A stretch of DNA of 64,000 nucleotides, from contig CM067576.1 in NCBI GenBank assembly GCA_034336665.1, forward strand, positions 15,367,385-15,431,384, read 5' to 3'. Source of the stretch: Luscinia megarhynchos. Lineage: Eukaryota; Chordata; Aves; Passeriformes; Turdidae. Shown piece by piece: positions 47,801-62,417 of the stretch (positions are counted from its first letter, which is position 1; each line of letters starts with the position of its first letter). The position numbers and the translations under genes are program-made. The notes beneath the pieces were generated by a model. It was given only the letters and a program-made list of their open reading frames with translations, had not been told where the DNA came from and made no database searches.

Positions 47801-50800
47801 CACATAATAATGTTTTATTCTCATACCGGAAAGTTACAATTACCTAAGGAAAAGCAAAAAATAGGTTGAAAAAAAACACTAGTTTTGTTTGATAAGCAGC
47901 AGATATCCATAGTCATTTTGTGGACAAACTTCTGGTTTGCAATTTATTCAGATCTACTTGCTATTCAGTGAAAAATCTTCCTAAGGATTGACAAGAAATA
48001 GGAAATTATCCAGAATCCCCTAAATGCTCACCTTCAAGAAATATATTGTCTGCTTAATAGTCTTTATCTTGGTCTAATCAATACTCTGTCCCAGTTGTAA
48101 ATATTTTTTCAGCTCACAAAAGGTAAGCAACAATTTGTTGTAAAAACATTGTTATTAGTTTGAGTACAGTTCTTTCTTTGTTAAGCCACTAATGGCTCAA
48201 CTGTGCTAAATAATCAGACTTTTGTGAAGAGGAAAATGAATAACTTTACTGAATTTCTGATAAAGCAACTGCACATAAGTAGTTTTAATCATGTTTCTCT
48301 AAGACTTAAGCTATGTATTGAAACCCTCTGTCTGTCACCAGCTGTAAGGTCTTACAGGTCTTGCAATTTACTGAAAACTCATCCCTTTCCAGGGCGTTTT
48401 GTCTTGCTAGCTGAGTTGGAGCTGACTCAAGGGCAATTTCTAATTAGTATTTTGAGGTGAAGGTTTGCTTGCTGTTTTTAGCCAGCCACCTAAGGATGCT
48501 CTTCCCTCAGCACAGAGGTCAGAAAGATGCAGGTGCCAGCAGCTAAATGGATAACTGTGCTGATAAAACAGAAACAAAATATACCTTAGCAAATGTCTTT
48601 TTCCAGAGCTATCTGTGCAACAAATGCTTTAATAGTTTCTCTTTCTACAACAGCACTCAAACAAAACCAAAATGCATAAATATGTTAAACCCACCAAGTA
48701 AGGCTGCCTTGCAGGCTCACATTCCCTAGCAGGGTCTGGCCCTGGGGAGCTCTCCCATAGCTAAATAAATGAGCTGCTTTGGGTTTCAGACGGGCTGTAG
48801 AATGATGCTCTGCCAGTTTAAGTGGGATTGGGAATGTAATCAGATGTCAGAGCTGAAGAAAGAGCCCACAACTGAAGTTAAAGGCACAGAGACAAAACAA
48901 CAGAACTAACAGTGGTGGGGGGTTAATGGGTCTTTCCAAGAGAAACCTCCTGTTGATACATCCCCAATACTGTTCCTAAAAGCAGGGCTGAAATTGTAGG
49001 CATTTAGTGACTCAGAAGTTCCCAATTCCTCATAAATTTGTCTTCAGTAGTGGAAAAGACTACTCTCCTCTGCTGCACTAGCAGCCTGTGAGCTGACTGA
49101 GAGGATCTGCCAAGTGCTGACACTGTATTTCCACCCAGAGCTTCGATGCTGGGCTGCAGTTGAGTCAGGTTACACAGAGGCAGAGGAGCGACAGTCTCTG
49201 GTGAAATTCCCCAGAGAAGGTGTTTTTTGTTCCAGCTGTTCTTGCTTTTACACACACTCCTCTTTGATCCATCTCTGGACAAAGGCACACAGGCTGGCTT
49301 CATCTGCCAGTGACAACCAAGGTCATTATTTGACATTGACATGCAACGGTATTCCTGTGCTTAATCACATCCTAGCAGACACTGAGGGATACCAGCTCCC
49401 ATGTTCCTCCACCTTCCTGTCCCTGCTCTTTGAGGCCTGGGAATAATGAACTTTGGGAAGCACTGCACATCCCAGGAGGTCGCAGCCCCCACTGGGACTT
49501 AGCACAGAGAGCAGTGGAAGGGAAGGGAAATGTTCAAGGCACTGGCTCAGGTGGGAAAAGAGGGTAAGAGACAAAGAGCACTGAGTATAATATCAGCTCA
49601 AGAGATAAATCAAGCTGTATGCTTGACCTGCAGAGAAGAGTCCTGCTGTGGTCTGTGTTAGGTAACTTCTGGGGATGAAAAGCTGCCAGAAAATAGTATT
49701 TTGTGCCAGAGAGAAATTATATCTTTAGCCACCGTCCCCCATCATTCCCTGAAGACTTCACTCAAATCTTTTTGGTTCAAGGAGCATTCACATGACACTT
49801 CTCAAGTTCTAACATCTGAATATGAAGTTCAACTGAAGCATCACACTGTAGTTTATAGATCCCATAGTGAGTAGAAGGACACCACATGTCCCCCAACTCA
49901 CCCTCACAGCAGCTCCCCTGGGTTTTTGTAATGGGAAAAAACTCTTTAAAGACAACATATTTTATTGAAATATCTTGCACCAAAATAATTTAGCATTTTA
50001 ATATTTAATTAGTTATTTGCAGGATTTTACACCAGTGTGTAATGTTGGGAAAGGGCCTTTTACAACAACACACATACAAATAAGAAATCGTGCAACACAG
50101 AAGTGTGTTGCACTTAATGTAATATTTTAAGTGAAGAGGAAGACACTCTGCTTAGCCTTTAATTATGTTTATTCCAAGCAAACACCAGAATAAAACTTTA
50201 CTTGTCTTTTAAGTAACTGAGGTTTTTTGTTTTAATCAAAAGCAAAACAAAATCCCTGAAATACATCCAATTTCTCATTAGAACTGGAAATGTACTGACA
50301 TCCTATGATTTTGCCATTACACTTTAGTGTTCCACTGACATTTCAGGAGTTAAAAATGAAAAATTAGCTTTCAAAAAGCAGAATCTTCTTGATTAGAAAA
50401 ACTTGTTGAAATTGTAATGGAAAGATCAGAGCAATTTCATTAGTCTTCATTAAAGAAAATTAATGTTATTTCTATTCCCTCAACATACAATCATCTATTG
50501 CAATTATTAACATTGCAGATGTTTCTTTTGTCCCAGCATTTAATGTATAAAGCTACAAACTTTCTTGCACAAAAAACAACTTATGATCACTGGAATGACG
50601 TGCAGTTCATCTTTTTAAAGTTCATTAATTTTCTGTAAATAGAGCAGAATCACTTTGCATTGTTTGCACTAATGGAGAGCTCAGAGCAGTTTACCCTCTT
50701 GCTACTTATCATTCATTTGGGTGATAATTTTTAAAAGCTTTTAAATTAAAATGGTAAAGATAGTTAGGGGAAAGATACAGCCTTTCAGAATGTTTCAAGC

Positions 50801-51496
50801 ATGATAGATTATCCTAGCAAAAAAAACATTTCTCATTTAAGAAACATGCCACAGCTGACTTCAGCTCCAACTGTTGCATTTCAAGGAAGTTTTCTAGCCC
50901 CCACTTGTTTTAGGCAGCTTGCCCAGATCCATTTTGCAGCATAATTGAACCAGCCTCCTGCCTGTCCCCCCAGAGGGGCTCAGCCTCATGCAGCTTGTCC
51001 CAGGACACCTGACAGCCCTGGGGTGGTGGCTTCAGCTTGGTGCTTGGCTGTGATGAGAGACCCATCACAGCCTGGGAGCCAGGAAATGCCACCAGCACAG
51101 GGATGGTGACACCTCTGCTGAGCCCACCCAAGTGACACCTCTGGCTGAACTGATCACCCCTGGCCTCTCTCAGGGCAGGATTCAGGGCACAAGCACAAAT
51201 TCCAGCACACTTTGTACCACATTTGCAATCTCTTTCATACAGACCCTCCTCATGAAAAATGCGTCTGTTTGTGATGAGAATTTGCAGCCGAGGTATTGAG
51301 GGAAGAAGGCACCCCTGTTCCCCTGCCTGCCACCCTTCTGCAGTGACACACCTCCCAGTCTATTTAATAATGACACTCTTCACATGTCCCAATGCCCATG
51401 GCAGCTCCTCAGTCCCACCAGCTCTGGTGGCAGTGAGCAGCTGTGACAGTGGCTGTGGGAAGGGTTCTCTGGGGAGCTGCTCCTCCTCAGCTCAAG
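41867..51496. other. Intergenic DNA, no gene recognised
   Basis: About 9.6 kb of AT-rich DNA. No open frame on either strand shows a conserved domain, splice-consistent exon series or known repeat family. A GC-richer patch lies near 49090-49560. Conserved non-coding elements may exist but cannot be recognised from one sequence. Confidence 0.6.
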
Positions 51497-51567
51497 CTTT
51501 TGTTTCGTTTTGTTTTGTTTTGTTTTGCTTTGCTTTGCTTTGCTTTGCTTTGTTTTGTTTTGTTTTG

Positions 51568-51598
<31 letters not shown>

Positions 51599-51635
51599 GG
51601 GGTTTTTTTTGTTTGTTTTGTTTGTTTGTTTCTGG
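51497..51635 (+). repeat. Compound TTTTG/CTTTG pentanucleotide microsatellite
   Basis: Four TTTTG units, then five CTTTG units, then eight TTTTG units, followed by a T-rich and GTTT-rich tail to about 51632. The block structure shows a T-to-C variant that spread locally. Apparent Phe/Cys/Leu-rich reading frames across it are products of the repeat. Confidence 0.95.
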
Positions 51636-54600
51636 CAATAATCATTCATTGTGTTGCAATCCAGGTGCCCAACATACCAGTCAGGCACTTTTTGAAAACA
51701 AAACTTTGCTTAAAACAAAAGAAGTAAAGATGAAATTTGTTCCCAGCACACATCCAGGCAGGTGAGCCTGTTCTGCCATGGCAGGAGCAAAGCCATGGAT
51801 CCAATAGGCTGATCTACATTAGAAGTACATTTTGTTTGTTTGTTTTTTGTTTGGAGCTCTGTGACAGACCGTATCAGTGTGATGTGTTAACTCTTCAACC
51901 AGCATCTCCCTCTTCCTGCAAGAATTTTGGTTGCCTGCCAGAGGGACTTGGGGTGGGTAGGAAAACTTAATCAGCTCTGGGGAATGATTTCATTTCCTCT
52001 CAAAAATCTGGTTAGAGGCTTTCAGTGAAGAAGGAAGAGGAAAGGCAAAACCAACTCAAAGGAGCTGCCCATAGCAGCAGCTGATCTGACTATGGAGGGA
52101 GCCCAAAAGCCTGGCTAACTTAAATATGGACTTGGTGGGCCTAAAAAAATAAAACATAAAGCAGCCAATCCTCCCATTCCCCCCTTGACCAAGCTCTCCA
52201 AGCCCTTCCAATGTATATGCACCAGAAACCCAGCCACATGTGTTAGCACAACTTTGTCACTGAAATCAAACTGATTTCCTCCAGCTGAGGTATAGAAGTG
52301 ACCACCTCAACCCTTCCAACATGTCCAGCCCTGCAGCCTCCTCTCTGGAGCCACAGTGCAGGACTGCAGCATGCTGGTGGCCACCATGCAGAAGAAAGTA
52401 GGGCCAAACCCCGCTGCATTTAACCTGACTCGTATGCACATACTTTACATATTTTTCTTAGCTTTCCTGCCCATTAACGAGGGCATTTTGTTCTTATGGT
52501 CACTCAGATTACTCATCCAAATTTCCTTAAGCACTTGCTGTCTCATTACAATGCTTGTATTGTTATTATTTCAGCATAGGTTGGCACTTAGTTAGCAACA
52601 AATGAAACAACTCAAGCAGACACCCTAAAAAACTCTCATTTAACACATTATATTTCAGTATTTGTTTTTTTTCTTTTCCACTTTTTCCCTGCCAATACAT
52701 TCAAGACTGCAGCAGCTTCCTCTGGGTAATAGGCTTGCTTTGACTAAACCTCTCAGGCCTGTATGTTGCCTGTATAATTTGATAACAAACATTTTGAAAA
52801 ATAGCATGTCCCCCTTTCATCTGTACATCCTGGAAGAAACTCTTAATCCTGAAACAGCTAATACCAAACACCATGCAGTCAGCTGCATAAAACCCTTTAT
52901 ATTCAGGTTAGATTCCAAAATCATGGGCCATTCCAGCATCTGGATGCTGAGGATGCTTCCATGCATTATGTATTCAGTCAGACACTATGATAAACCACAA
53001 ACCTAAGGTAAATTTAATACACAGCCGTTGTGAAAACTGCTCTTCTGTGAGCTGGCCAGAGACAGAGGATTTAATCACCATTCTCCATTTTTTTCAGAAA
53101 ACACTGAGACTATCCTCAGACACAAAGCAGTTCAGAGTTTATTATCCAACATCTCAAAATCCAACTCCTTTCATTCCTTGTTTCAGCAAATTTAATAGTG
53201 TGTTTCTATAGAAAAAAGCAGAAGATACGTCTCAGTTGTAAGAGAAAAATTGGGAAAACCTGAAAGCTATTTGGTATCTAAATGGATTTCATCATAAAGT
53301 ACCCAGGAGTGGGTTGTGCTTGCAGTATTAGATTAAGGCAATGGCATATGGCATAACAAGTGATTAAGGCTATAAACTCAGCAGTTAAGTCTTGCTCATA
53401 ATGAAGCTCTTGAGAATTTTGCAATTGGGCCTCTCATAATCCATTTAAGTAGAATATATCATGTGTCATGATCAGCTCTCCAGCAAACAGTCTGTCCAGG
53501 TGTTTGTGTGCCTTCAGAGCCCAGAAGTGCCTGGAAGGCACAAGGGTCCCTCCTGGTGCTCGTGGCACGGGCAGAGACAGGGTGGTGGGCAGGCAAAGCC
53601 TGGAGCTGGGAAGAGGGAGCTCCTCATATTTCCCCCTGTGGCTCCAGAGCCCCCAGCACCATGTTTGCTTTTTACAGCAGGCAATTGTCATCCTGGTTTT
53701 GTGAACTTCTTAAAATTCCACGTGAACATCCCCATCCCTGATGCATCCCTCCCACTCAGCCACATCCTGCTCTTTAATTTCACCAGCAACTTAGCAGCTC
53801 CTGAAAATCAGGAATTCTAATGGGAGTGCTGATTCAGCATGAACTTCACTACCAGCACAGAGGACATGTAAAGGCTGAAATAAAAGGACATTACAAAATT
53901 CAAGTCGATGTGCCTGATGCTTTTCTCTAGGGAAGAACCTGGCAAGCTAGCTGAGAGTATGTGTCCAGAGAAGCTTTCAGTTTGCCTGAGCTGTGTATGC
54001 CAATGAGCTCTGGGATAAATAATCCATGCACAAAAGTAGAGCATTATGTACTTATGCAACATCACATTCATCTATATAAAAAATTGGCCCTAAATTTAAA
54101 ATAGCAGGTATCATTGTTGCCTGTGTGCTGTCTCACAGGGAAAAGCTTGAGGGGAGAAGGGAAAGGCTCTTTCCCCATGGTGCAGCTGCAGTCACAGCTG
54201 GCAGGGGTGCTGGTGGCTCCGTGGGCAGGATGGGTGCAATGATTCCCCCACAGCTGCAGGGGAACTGTGACACGAGCTCAGGGAGCACGAGGGGATGTTA
54301 TAGGTGACTGGCCTGTATATAATACTGGCTTTCACATCCATAGATTACCTTTTTGCATCACAAGTGCTTAGATATGGTACAATTTATACTTACTTTTAAT
54401 TTCCTTCTTATAGTATAATCTGTCAGTTTATCTATACACAGTATAGTTTATATAGATATAAATATATGTGATAAATGTATCATAGGCTTTATCAAAATGT
54501 TAAAATAGAGACTCAAATACCTCTATGTAACCAACTTAGAGAATGGTGTAAAGCAATTATTTTTCTTACATCTGTGGACTGGCCTCTCCAAGTGATAAGA

Positions 54601-57600
54601 CAACAGTGACAGAAAACCAGAAATTAGCATCCAGGAAGGATTTATCGACTCCTCGCTATCAGGCAGAATGAAACAACATGATGGAAACACAGAAAGAAAT
54701 TAAATATACTGACCTAATCTACAGAATTAGAGTAGAATTATAGAATCTGCAGACAAGGGAGAGGTTAAAGCCAAACAAGAGAGTTCCTAGAACATCAAAA
54801 ACTCAAAGGAATGTTTAAATAATGTGAAAACTCATGAATATGTATGTAGCCCGGCAATGTAACAGTTTATAGAGAACAATGTTTTACATTGACACTGCCC
54901 TGAACTGTGACGACTTCTTTTATCTCTTTTAAATATCCGGTCATTATTGTCTCCTAGCCACACGTATGGGGGAAAATTCCTTAAGTAGAATAAAACAAAA
55001 GGAAAAAACTCGAACTTCTGAAACCGGAACAGCCAGTCTTCCTCCCCTGCCTGTGCCACCTGGAGGTGTGTCCCACCAATCAATTTTGGAGGAAAAAAAG
55101 TGTTTCACATTGTTTCTCTGGGGCTGGATTCACAACTTAGTTGCACAGCTCCTCAGCAGTTCTCAACAGCAATTTATAATTCAAATTTAATAGTCATATC
55201 AAATTTACAAAGGAGTGCAATTCTAGGACAGGTAAGATTGCCTGGATGAGTCTTGCTCCAGCTACTAGGCTGAAATTTGAAACTATTTCTAAGATGAGCT
55301 AAACAGTGAGATTTATATCTGCAGGCATCATTTCTAGTTATCACCTTTGTGGTTTACTTTTCTGAGACATGAGATTGCAGCTGCCCATGGCAAGCTGCCA
55401 GCTGATCCTTCCATGATTTCTCCAGCAATCCAGTGCCACCAGCTCTGAGAAACACAAAGCATTTCCCTGCCAAGAGGACTGCAGTGGCAGAACCCGGACA
55501 TCTTCCCACTGCTTTTTATCCTCCCTCCACAGCAACTCCCCTCAGATGGTTTCCAGCTTGCATGCTGCTCATTTTTTTTAAACTACATCTCTAAACATCA
55601 GTAAAACATGTTGACAAGTGTGGTAAAACCAACAAGTCCAAAAAATGCCTGAGAATAAGCTAATTTCCTTAGACTCTAATAATTGTCAGGAAAATTAATC
55701 CACAAACACCACAGTTTTATATCCAAAAAGGAGACAGAGGAGTCCTGTAACTTTATTGGAATAAAGGGAGAGACCATGAGGCATGTCCCCTTGGGTGTCT
55801 CAAAACGTTTAGAGGATACAGCCTCCTTTTTATTTGGAGTAAAACATTACCAGCAGAGAACATGGCAATTTGATTTACAGACATGGAAATGAGAGAGCAA
55901 GAGAATAGAGACAAGCCCTGGGGGGGTGAACCCACCTGTGGCTCTGCAGAGCTTTTGCTGTGCTGAGCAGCTCCTCCACAGCAGAGGACACCGTGGTCTC
56001 CAGCAGGTTTACCATGGCACGGTTGAAATCAGCTCCCATTCCCCCTTGCTTAAAGAAAGCTTCCTTGAGGCTGCATAGCCTCTGCTAGAACATAGTTCAA
56101 AGAACTCTGTCTTACACCAACACTCCCTAAGTTCAGCTCAACTATCTTAAGAGACATTTAAATCTCCTTCTAGAACCGGTGTTACCTCACCAGTTTCTAT
56201 TTCTAAGGGAGACCCTCCCAAACCCAGCTCCAGTCTCAGCCTGGGCTGGTGATCCTGCTCTGAAGCCCACACACCAGCCTCAGGCCACATTTCAACCCAC
56301 ACCCAGGCAATTTCACAGCGGAGTACTGCCACAGAAAGCAGAATCAAACTGTCAGTGGCCTCATTAAGTAGAGGGCATCTCGGTGCCCTGACCAGGAGAG
56401 TAACGATGGGCCTCTGACAGACCCAGGGCTGCCCAGGACTCTGCAGAGCTCAGGAAGGGTGAGCCCTACTGCACTGCAAAGGAACCAGCAGAGACAGGAC
56501 GGCTAATTAGTTGATACCTTGCCATTTCTAATGGATGTTACAGATAAATTCCTGAAGTCTTGCTTATCTGACAGGGTATTTTTTTTTTTTTTTTGTCAAA
56601 TGGGCAGCCAGCTGTGCCCAGGTGTGAACAGACAGAGCTCCTGTGAGCTGTGTCAAACTGGGAGAAGGCACTGAGAGCTCCAAGGCTCATGGTCTCTGTT
56701 CAGACTGTCTATTAATCCAATCAGACAGGCATTTCTGCATGGGACTGGAGTGTGCTCTGTGGGTGTGCTTGTGTGCTTGTGTGCTCACAGCTGTGGTTTC
56801 TTGTTATTGCTGGAAACAGCCATGTTCTGCTCCTTCCTTCACAACAGAGTGAAGGAGTTGCTCACCACTAGCAGTGAGCCTGACCTCAGGCAGATATGCT
56901 GATTCTGAGCTCCATCCCTTCCCACACTGCCAGGACCAATGCTGCCTCTGCCAGTCAGAGCACAGCTCCACTGTCTCTGCTCTGACTACAATCTGCCCCA
57001 AACACAGCACTCGCTTCATTTAAAGCATGAGAGGCATCTCATTGAACATAAAGAGATGAACATCAGCTTGAAACTGATCCTGGGGGCTTTTGCCCCATAG
57101 TCAGCACAGCCTGAGGAGGCAGACTGACACCATCTAAGACGCCACATTCACCAACAGAGTTGTACTCCAAAAGAGAAGAGTTTAGCTCCAGAAATCAGCA
57201 GCTCACTGTGCTGAAACACTTGCCACGCTTCTCAGTGACTGAGGAATTGTGGTTCCTTTTAAGGTGCCCTGGATCACTATTTTAGTGATTCTCTACCTTC
57301 ACAGAGAGATTTGAAATCCAATGTCTTGTGGAGAATCAAAGGGGTGAAAGAATCAGACCTGAATGCTTCCAACAAAAGTTAACAGCAAACCTGGGCAACA
57401 CACAGAGAGGGCTCCGTGGCATCCATGCAAAGGAGCTTGTTTGAGCCTGAAAGCTGTACTTCAAGGCTGTTGAACCAGCTGGGAATATTGATGTGATTAA
57501 CAATGATTTGATTTGGAAATCGATGTGAAGGAGGCTGCTTGCTTGCTTTCTCCAATTTAGTCCCTAAAATACTGGCTTCAATACAGGGAGAAATGCAGCC

Positions 57601-60600
57601 AAAGCAGGAAGGGGATTTAGAGAAGGGGTGGAGGGGGGCATGTTTGTGACTTTATCAGACATCCATCTGGAATCTAGCTGGGGAAAACCTGAGCATTCAA
57701 TCAAATATTTTATGTGTGTCTATAATAAGCCAAACAAAGGAACAGCTGACAGCCCATGATCATTTAAAGACAGAGCAATTTCTGTTTAGCAGTCTTGTGA
57801 CTGCATTTTCTCCATCTACCTGCAAGACTTCCTAATAGTTATGCGGGGTTTGTTGCAGTTTAGCTGCTAATGACATACTATGAATTTAGAGGAAAGCTAA
57901 CACAAGCACTAAGTCTTTAGGAGAAATATTAAGCAGGCATTCTCCTTGGTCACAAAGCAAACAGGCTGCATGCACACAGCTATCAAATATTGCCAGGTGT
58001 AAGAGATTTGGCCTATATTCTAACCCTAGGAGGAGTGATAATTCATCACATATAGTTTGAATTAGAAAGGAGAGAAGCATTTTTTAAACTTCAGTCACAT
58101 TAAATTGTCTCCTCCACTTTAGCTCCAGGGAGCTGCTTCTGCCAATAATTCCTGGGAGCAGAGCAAGAACCCCTGGATAAAAGTTTTGTGGTGTGGTCTG
58201 GGAAGCAAACTAGTAAGCAACAGATAAATTATCTCTCCTGACATTATTATGTTTTTTTAAATGCATGAAAAGCTCAGTGATGATGTCCCAGACCCCATAT
58301 AAAGTTACCATACTGACATATTACTTTTGCTAAGTAGCCACTTACTCCTTAGAAACCACTATAGAATACCACACAGGGAAGAGCAGTAAGTGTCATACCA
58401 TAGAGAAAAACTTGTCATTTTAGTATTGCCCTTGGGAAATAGAACCTCCTTAAAATCAGCAGCTTTGTCCATTATGATGTAATTATTTCATCATGCACTG
58501 TGGGAAAACGAGGTTTTTCCAACCCCCCCACCATCCAACAGGCTACTCAGACCCCCATGGAAAGCTTGGTCTCTGCATTTAACTATTTTAGAGCTATAAG
58601 ACTCTCCCCGGCTTGAACAAGTTTAGATGCCTAATGCTCAGACTTCTGTAAGTGAGGGAATCCGTGGAATACAGCAGGTGCAGATCCTTCCCACAGCCAC
58701 AGCAGACAGAGCTGCCCAGCTCCTGATTCCCATCCTCACAGCTCCTCAGGCTTTACATCTCTTTGGGCACAAATGGAGGTGCTGGGGGCTGGGTGAGCTC
58801 TGCTGGGCAGAAAGCTGAGAACTGGCTTAACAGTGGGCAGTGATACCCATGTCTGATTGGAGTCACTTGGAGACAATCTTGGATACCATCTGATGAGACT
58901 GTTCACTAATATCCCTTTGCCACCCTTGAGACCACTCTTCTCCATAGAAGTTGTTCCCCTTGAAGACTAAAACTTACACCTTCTCAGAAAGGTGTCACTT
59001 TTCTGATCCAGTTCCTGACCTGATAGGAAAAAGTATCTCCTGTTGAGAAAGGAAATCACGTCTGCAAGATTTTCACCACAGTTTCAGTATGTCTGTGTAG
59101 GCCTGGATTTCTTTTGACAGAAGAGTTTAATCAGCTGAAGGTACCTCAGTTCCTTTAAGCAGTGGGACCTCTGCTTTCTGTGCCAAGACACATTTTCCCT
59201 TCAAAGAGTTCAGGAAAATTGAAGTAGCTGTGAAGTAAAAGAAGTCTCAAATTATCATCTTATGGAAGATGCTTTTGCTGCTTAGAGCAGATTAACACAT
59301 TCTCCACACAAAAAGCTCTGAATGGAAACATTCTCTGAATTTGGACACTAGGCATTGCCAATATAATCCAAAGAAAAGCAGGAGAGTCCTGCAGTGAAAA
59401 ATATCATCAGCAGTGAGGCTCAGACCAGACTGCAGCAGTTACCAAGTTAAAATGACCAGAGCAGTTTGGGCTGTGATCACCTTACACTTTGGAGACTTTT
59501 CACTAACCTTTTTTCTGAATTTCTCATGCATTAGACATTCAAGTAGTGATTCAATTCACTGCAATTCCCTCCTGAGTCATTACTGGAGCAACTCCTATAC
59601 AAAGATACTACCTTTTAAACAAATAGCTCTGCCTTGCCAGAGATGGGTTGCAAACCCCAGCTGGTCACAGCTAGACATTCAGACAAAAGGGGTTTTGATT
59701 CTCACAGGTATCCATTTACATCCATGATGCATTTTTATTTCAGCAATTCAGTGTTATCTTTCAGTCTCTTTGTGAAAATATTCAGTGAGACTCTACCTTT
59801 TTTATCATGCATTTGTAATATTTACTTATTTGCTCAGATAAAAGACCTTGATGATTTGGACAGCAGCCATAGCTTTCCAGATGAAAAAAACAAATAGCTT
59901 TACCATTAAAATTATTAACTAATTTGAGCAGTTCTTCAGTAATGGCAGAAGAGGAGACTACATTCTCTCCCATGTGTGAAGAAGCAGTTTTGGTGCTTCT
60001 GTGCATTGTGGAAAGGCAGCTCTACCCACAGGAGGGCAGTGCTAGATCATCTGTTTCTATTTCTGTAATATGCTTTCCCAGCACAACATTTGAAGAGCTG
60101 CCTCCTTCTCTTTTATATATGGAGAGTGGCACACACAGTACCAGCCTCACAGCACCCCGTGGTGACGGGCTTTCACTCTGTGTCCAGCCTGAGCCAGATT
60201 AAAGCTTTCCTTCGATGCAGTGCTGCCCCAAAGGTCTGAACTCGTGGGAATGCTCAGCATTGGGTCAGGGTTCAGCCCTGGAGACAACTGGCTCAGTATT
60301 AAGCCCAGCAGCCACCTAGACTTCTTCCCTTGATTCTAACACCATTATAGACTAATACCACCACTGCCTGTGCAGCAGTAGCTGAGCCAAATACAAATTG
60401 TGTGTGTGTGAGAGATGGACACTACACAGACCTGCCTTGCCCAATATTAATGCTTTTGCCCTATTGCTCACACCAACATCAGCAGTGTTGACAAAAAGCA
60501 AGCAATGCATTCTGATAAATCTGAAGAGCTATGTTTGGCTTCCCAAGGAGCTCTGCAGGGACTGACAGGCTCCTGCAAACCAGAAGTCTTCAGGGAAGGG

Positions 60601-60883
60601 GGAAGGAGATGAAGCAAATGTTTCTCAGGTTCAGCTCAGCAGCCTTCTGTGCAAACAGGAATTCCTGAGGCAAAGGCAACCACAGAGCTATTTTGACTAA
60701 ATAAGCCTGGGATCACTGAGTCTTTCTTCCTGCTGAGTTCTTGAAGGGAATGGGAAAAATGCCCAGTGCCAGTTGGTGAAGCAACAGTTTTGAGAATACC
60801 CCCTTTTTTACTTTACCCCTTGTTCCACTACACCTGTAAATTCTTTGCTAAATTTAATATTTTTAAAGTAAAATAATGAAAAC
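51636..60883. other. Intergenic DNA, no gene recognised
   Basis: About 9.2 kb. GC-richer stretches occur near 53500-53700, 54130-54300, 55900-56450 and 56600-57000, but none forms an exon chain or known RNA. A short poly-T run is at 56579-56594. No transposon family recognised. Confidence 0.6.
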
Positions 60884-61708
60884 ATAGAATGGTTCGTGTT
60901 GGGAGGAATCTTAAAGATCATCCAGTTCTAGCCCCCTGCTATAAGCAAGGACACTTTCCATGAGACCAGGCTGCTCAATGCCACATCCAGCCTGGCCTTG
61001 AGCACTTCCAGGGTGGGGCACCCACAGCTTCTCTGGGCAGCCTGTGCCAGGGCCTCACCACCCTCAGAGGGAGAAATTTTTCCTAACATCTAATCTAAAC
61101 CTAGTCTCTTTCACATTAAAGCCATTCTCCTTTTCTGTCACTCTATGCCCTTGTCCAAAGTTCCTCTCCAACTCACTTGAAACCCTTTTAGGCACTGAAA
61201 GGTGATCTAAGGTCTCCCTGAAGCCTTCTCCTCTCCAGGTTGAACATCTCCATCTCTCCCAACCTGTCTCCATAGCAGAGGTTCTCCAGGCCTTGGAGCA
61301 CCTTTGTGGCCTCCTCTGAACCCAGTAAGTCCATGTCCTTCTTATGATGGGGTCCTCAGAGGTGGATACAGCACACCAGCTGGGATGTCACAAAATGGAG
61401 CAAAGAGGGAGAACTCCCTCTCACCTGCTGGCCACTGTGCTTGTGATGCAGCCCAGGACACATTTGGCTTTCTGGGTTCTAAGTGAACATTGCTGGGTCA
61501 TATTAAGCTCCCATGTCTTTCATCTCAGCTCTCAATCCATCTTTCACCCAGCCTGTATTTATGCTTGGATTGCTCTGACCTACATGCAGGACCTTCCCCT
61601 TGGCCCTGTTGCAGTCCAGGAGGTTCTCATGGTCCAGTTCTCCAGCCTGTCAAGGTTCCTCTGGATGCCATCCTGTTCCATCTGGCAGCTGCTTGGGGTG
61701 ATAGCAAG
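60884..61708 (-). mobile_element. CR1 LINE fragment, minus orientation, including ORF2 3' end
   Basis: About 825 bp of reverse-oriented CR1. It begins at the 3' terminus (ACATAGAATGGTTCGTGTTG), then passes GGGCAGCCTGTGCCAGG, CAGGTTGAACATCTCCATCT and CAGCCTGTCAAGGTTCCTCT. It reaches further 5' than the other two copies, into the region around the end of the reverse-transcriptase ORF. Multiple disruptions make it a non-functional relic. Confidence 0.9.
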
Positions 61709-62417
61709 TAAAGGAAGCAGGAAGGGCCTTTGCAAGGGTTTCACAGAGATATTTATTTCAGCCATGTGTGTGCACAGTTCGTGGTTCAGAGAACAAAGGC
61801 AAAGGCTTTGAGAGGGTCCAGGTTAAATACATGGGATGAGTGGGGCAGGAAAAGAAGGATCAGATTCCAATTACCAGGGGACATGGGGGTGTTACAAGGG
61901 TGGGGTTAGGGCAAAGGGCCAACAGGGAAACAGGGAGGGAGTGACCAGAGACTGAGGGACAGGGAGAGGGACACAGAGCTGACCCAGGAACAGAACAGGG
62001 GTTGCTTTGGCTGGATAGAACAGGATTGTTGTCAAGAGAAGGCAGTGAGAGAGGCCTCTCACTTTCCCTAACTGGGAATGCCTTTCAGAGTTTCCACAGC
62101 ATCCTTTCCCTCCAGCTTGCTCACAGCTCCACACAGCTCAGAGATTCACACACAGCACCAATGCCAACACAGGCTCCTGAGGATGCACACCTCCTTCACA
62201 ATTTCTAATGTTAGAATTCCTGGAAAAGATTCCTTCTCTGTTTCCCACTGCCCAGAAGCTCAGCAGCCCCTTAGCACCTGTCCCACTCCATGCCCACTCT
62301 CCCACCGGGAACACTTTCCCTCACCTGTGGAAGGCAGGCGGCTGATTCTTTATTAAACCTGATCCCACTGCTCTGCCGCTGCGCTCCTGCCCTCTCCCGG
62401 GCAAAGGGAGCCTCGCT
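61709..62417 (-). mobile_element. LTR-like DNA with two reverse poly(A) signals
   Basis: Directly next to the CR1 fragment. On the minus strand AATAAA occurs at 61752-61757 (as TTTATT on plus) and at 62349-62354. Each is followed on the minus strand by GC-rich, LTR-tail-like sequence, and CTTCCACAG/GTGAGG on the minus strand near 62325 looks like a splice junction word. It may be one or two LTR pieces of an endogenous retrovirus in minus orientation. No boundaries or viral gene could be established. Confidence 0.35.

Noticed and set aside
51259..51765. 168-codon plus-strand frame rich in Phe, Cys and Leu
   Set aside because: Its length comes from the TTTTG/CTTTG microsatellite; no domain or exon context supports it.
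61064..61811. Open frames of 69 to 155 codons on both strands
   Set aside because: They fall in the reverse-oriented CR1 relic and adjoining LTR-like DNA; the plus-strand frame is antisense to the LINE.
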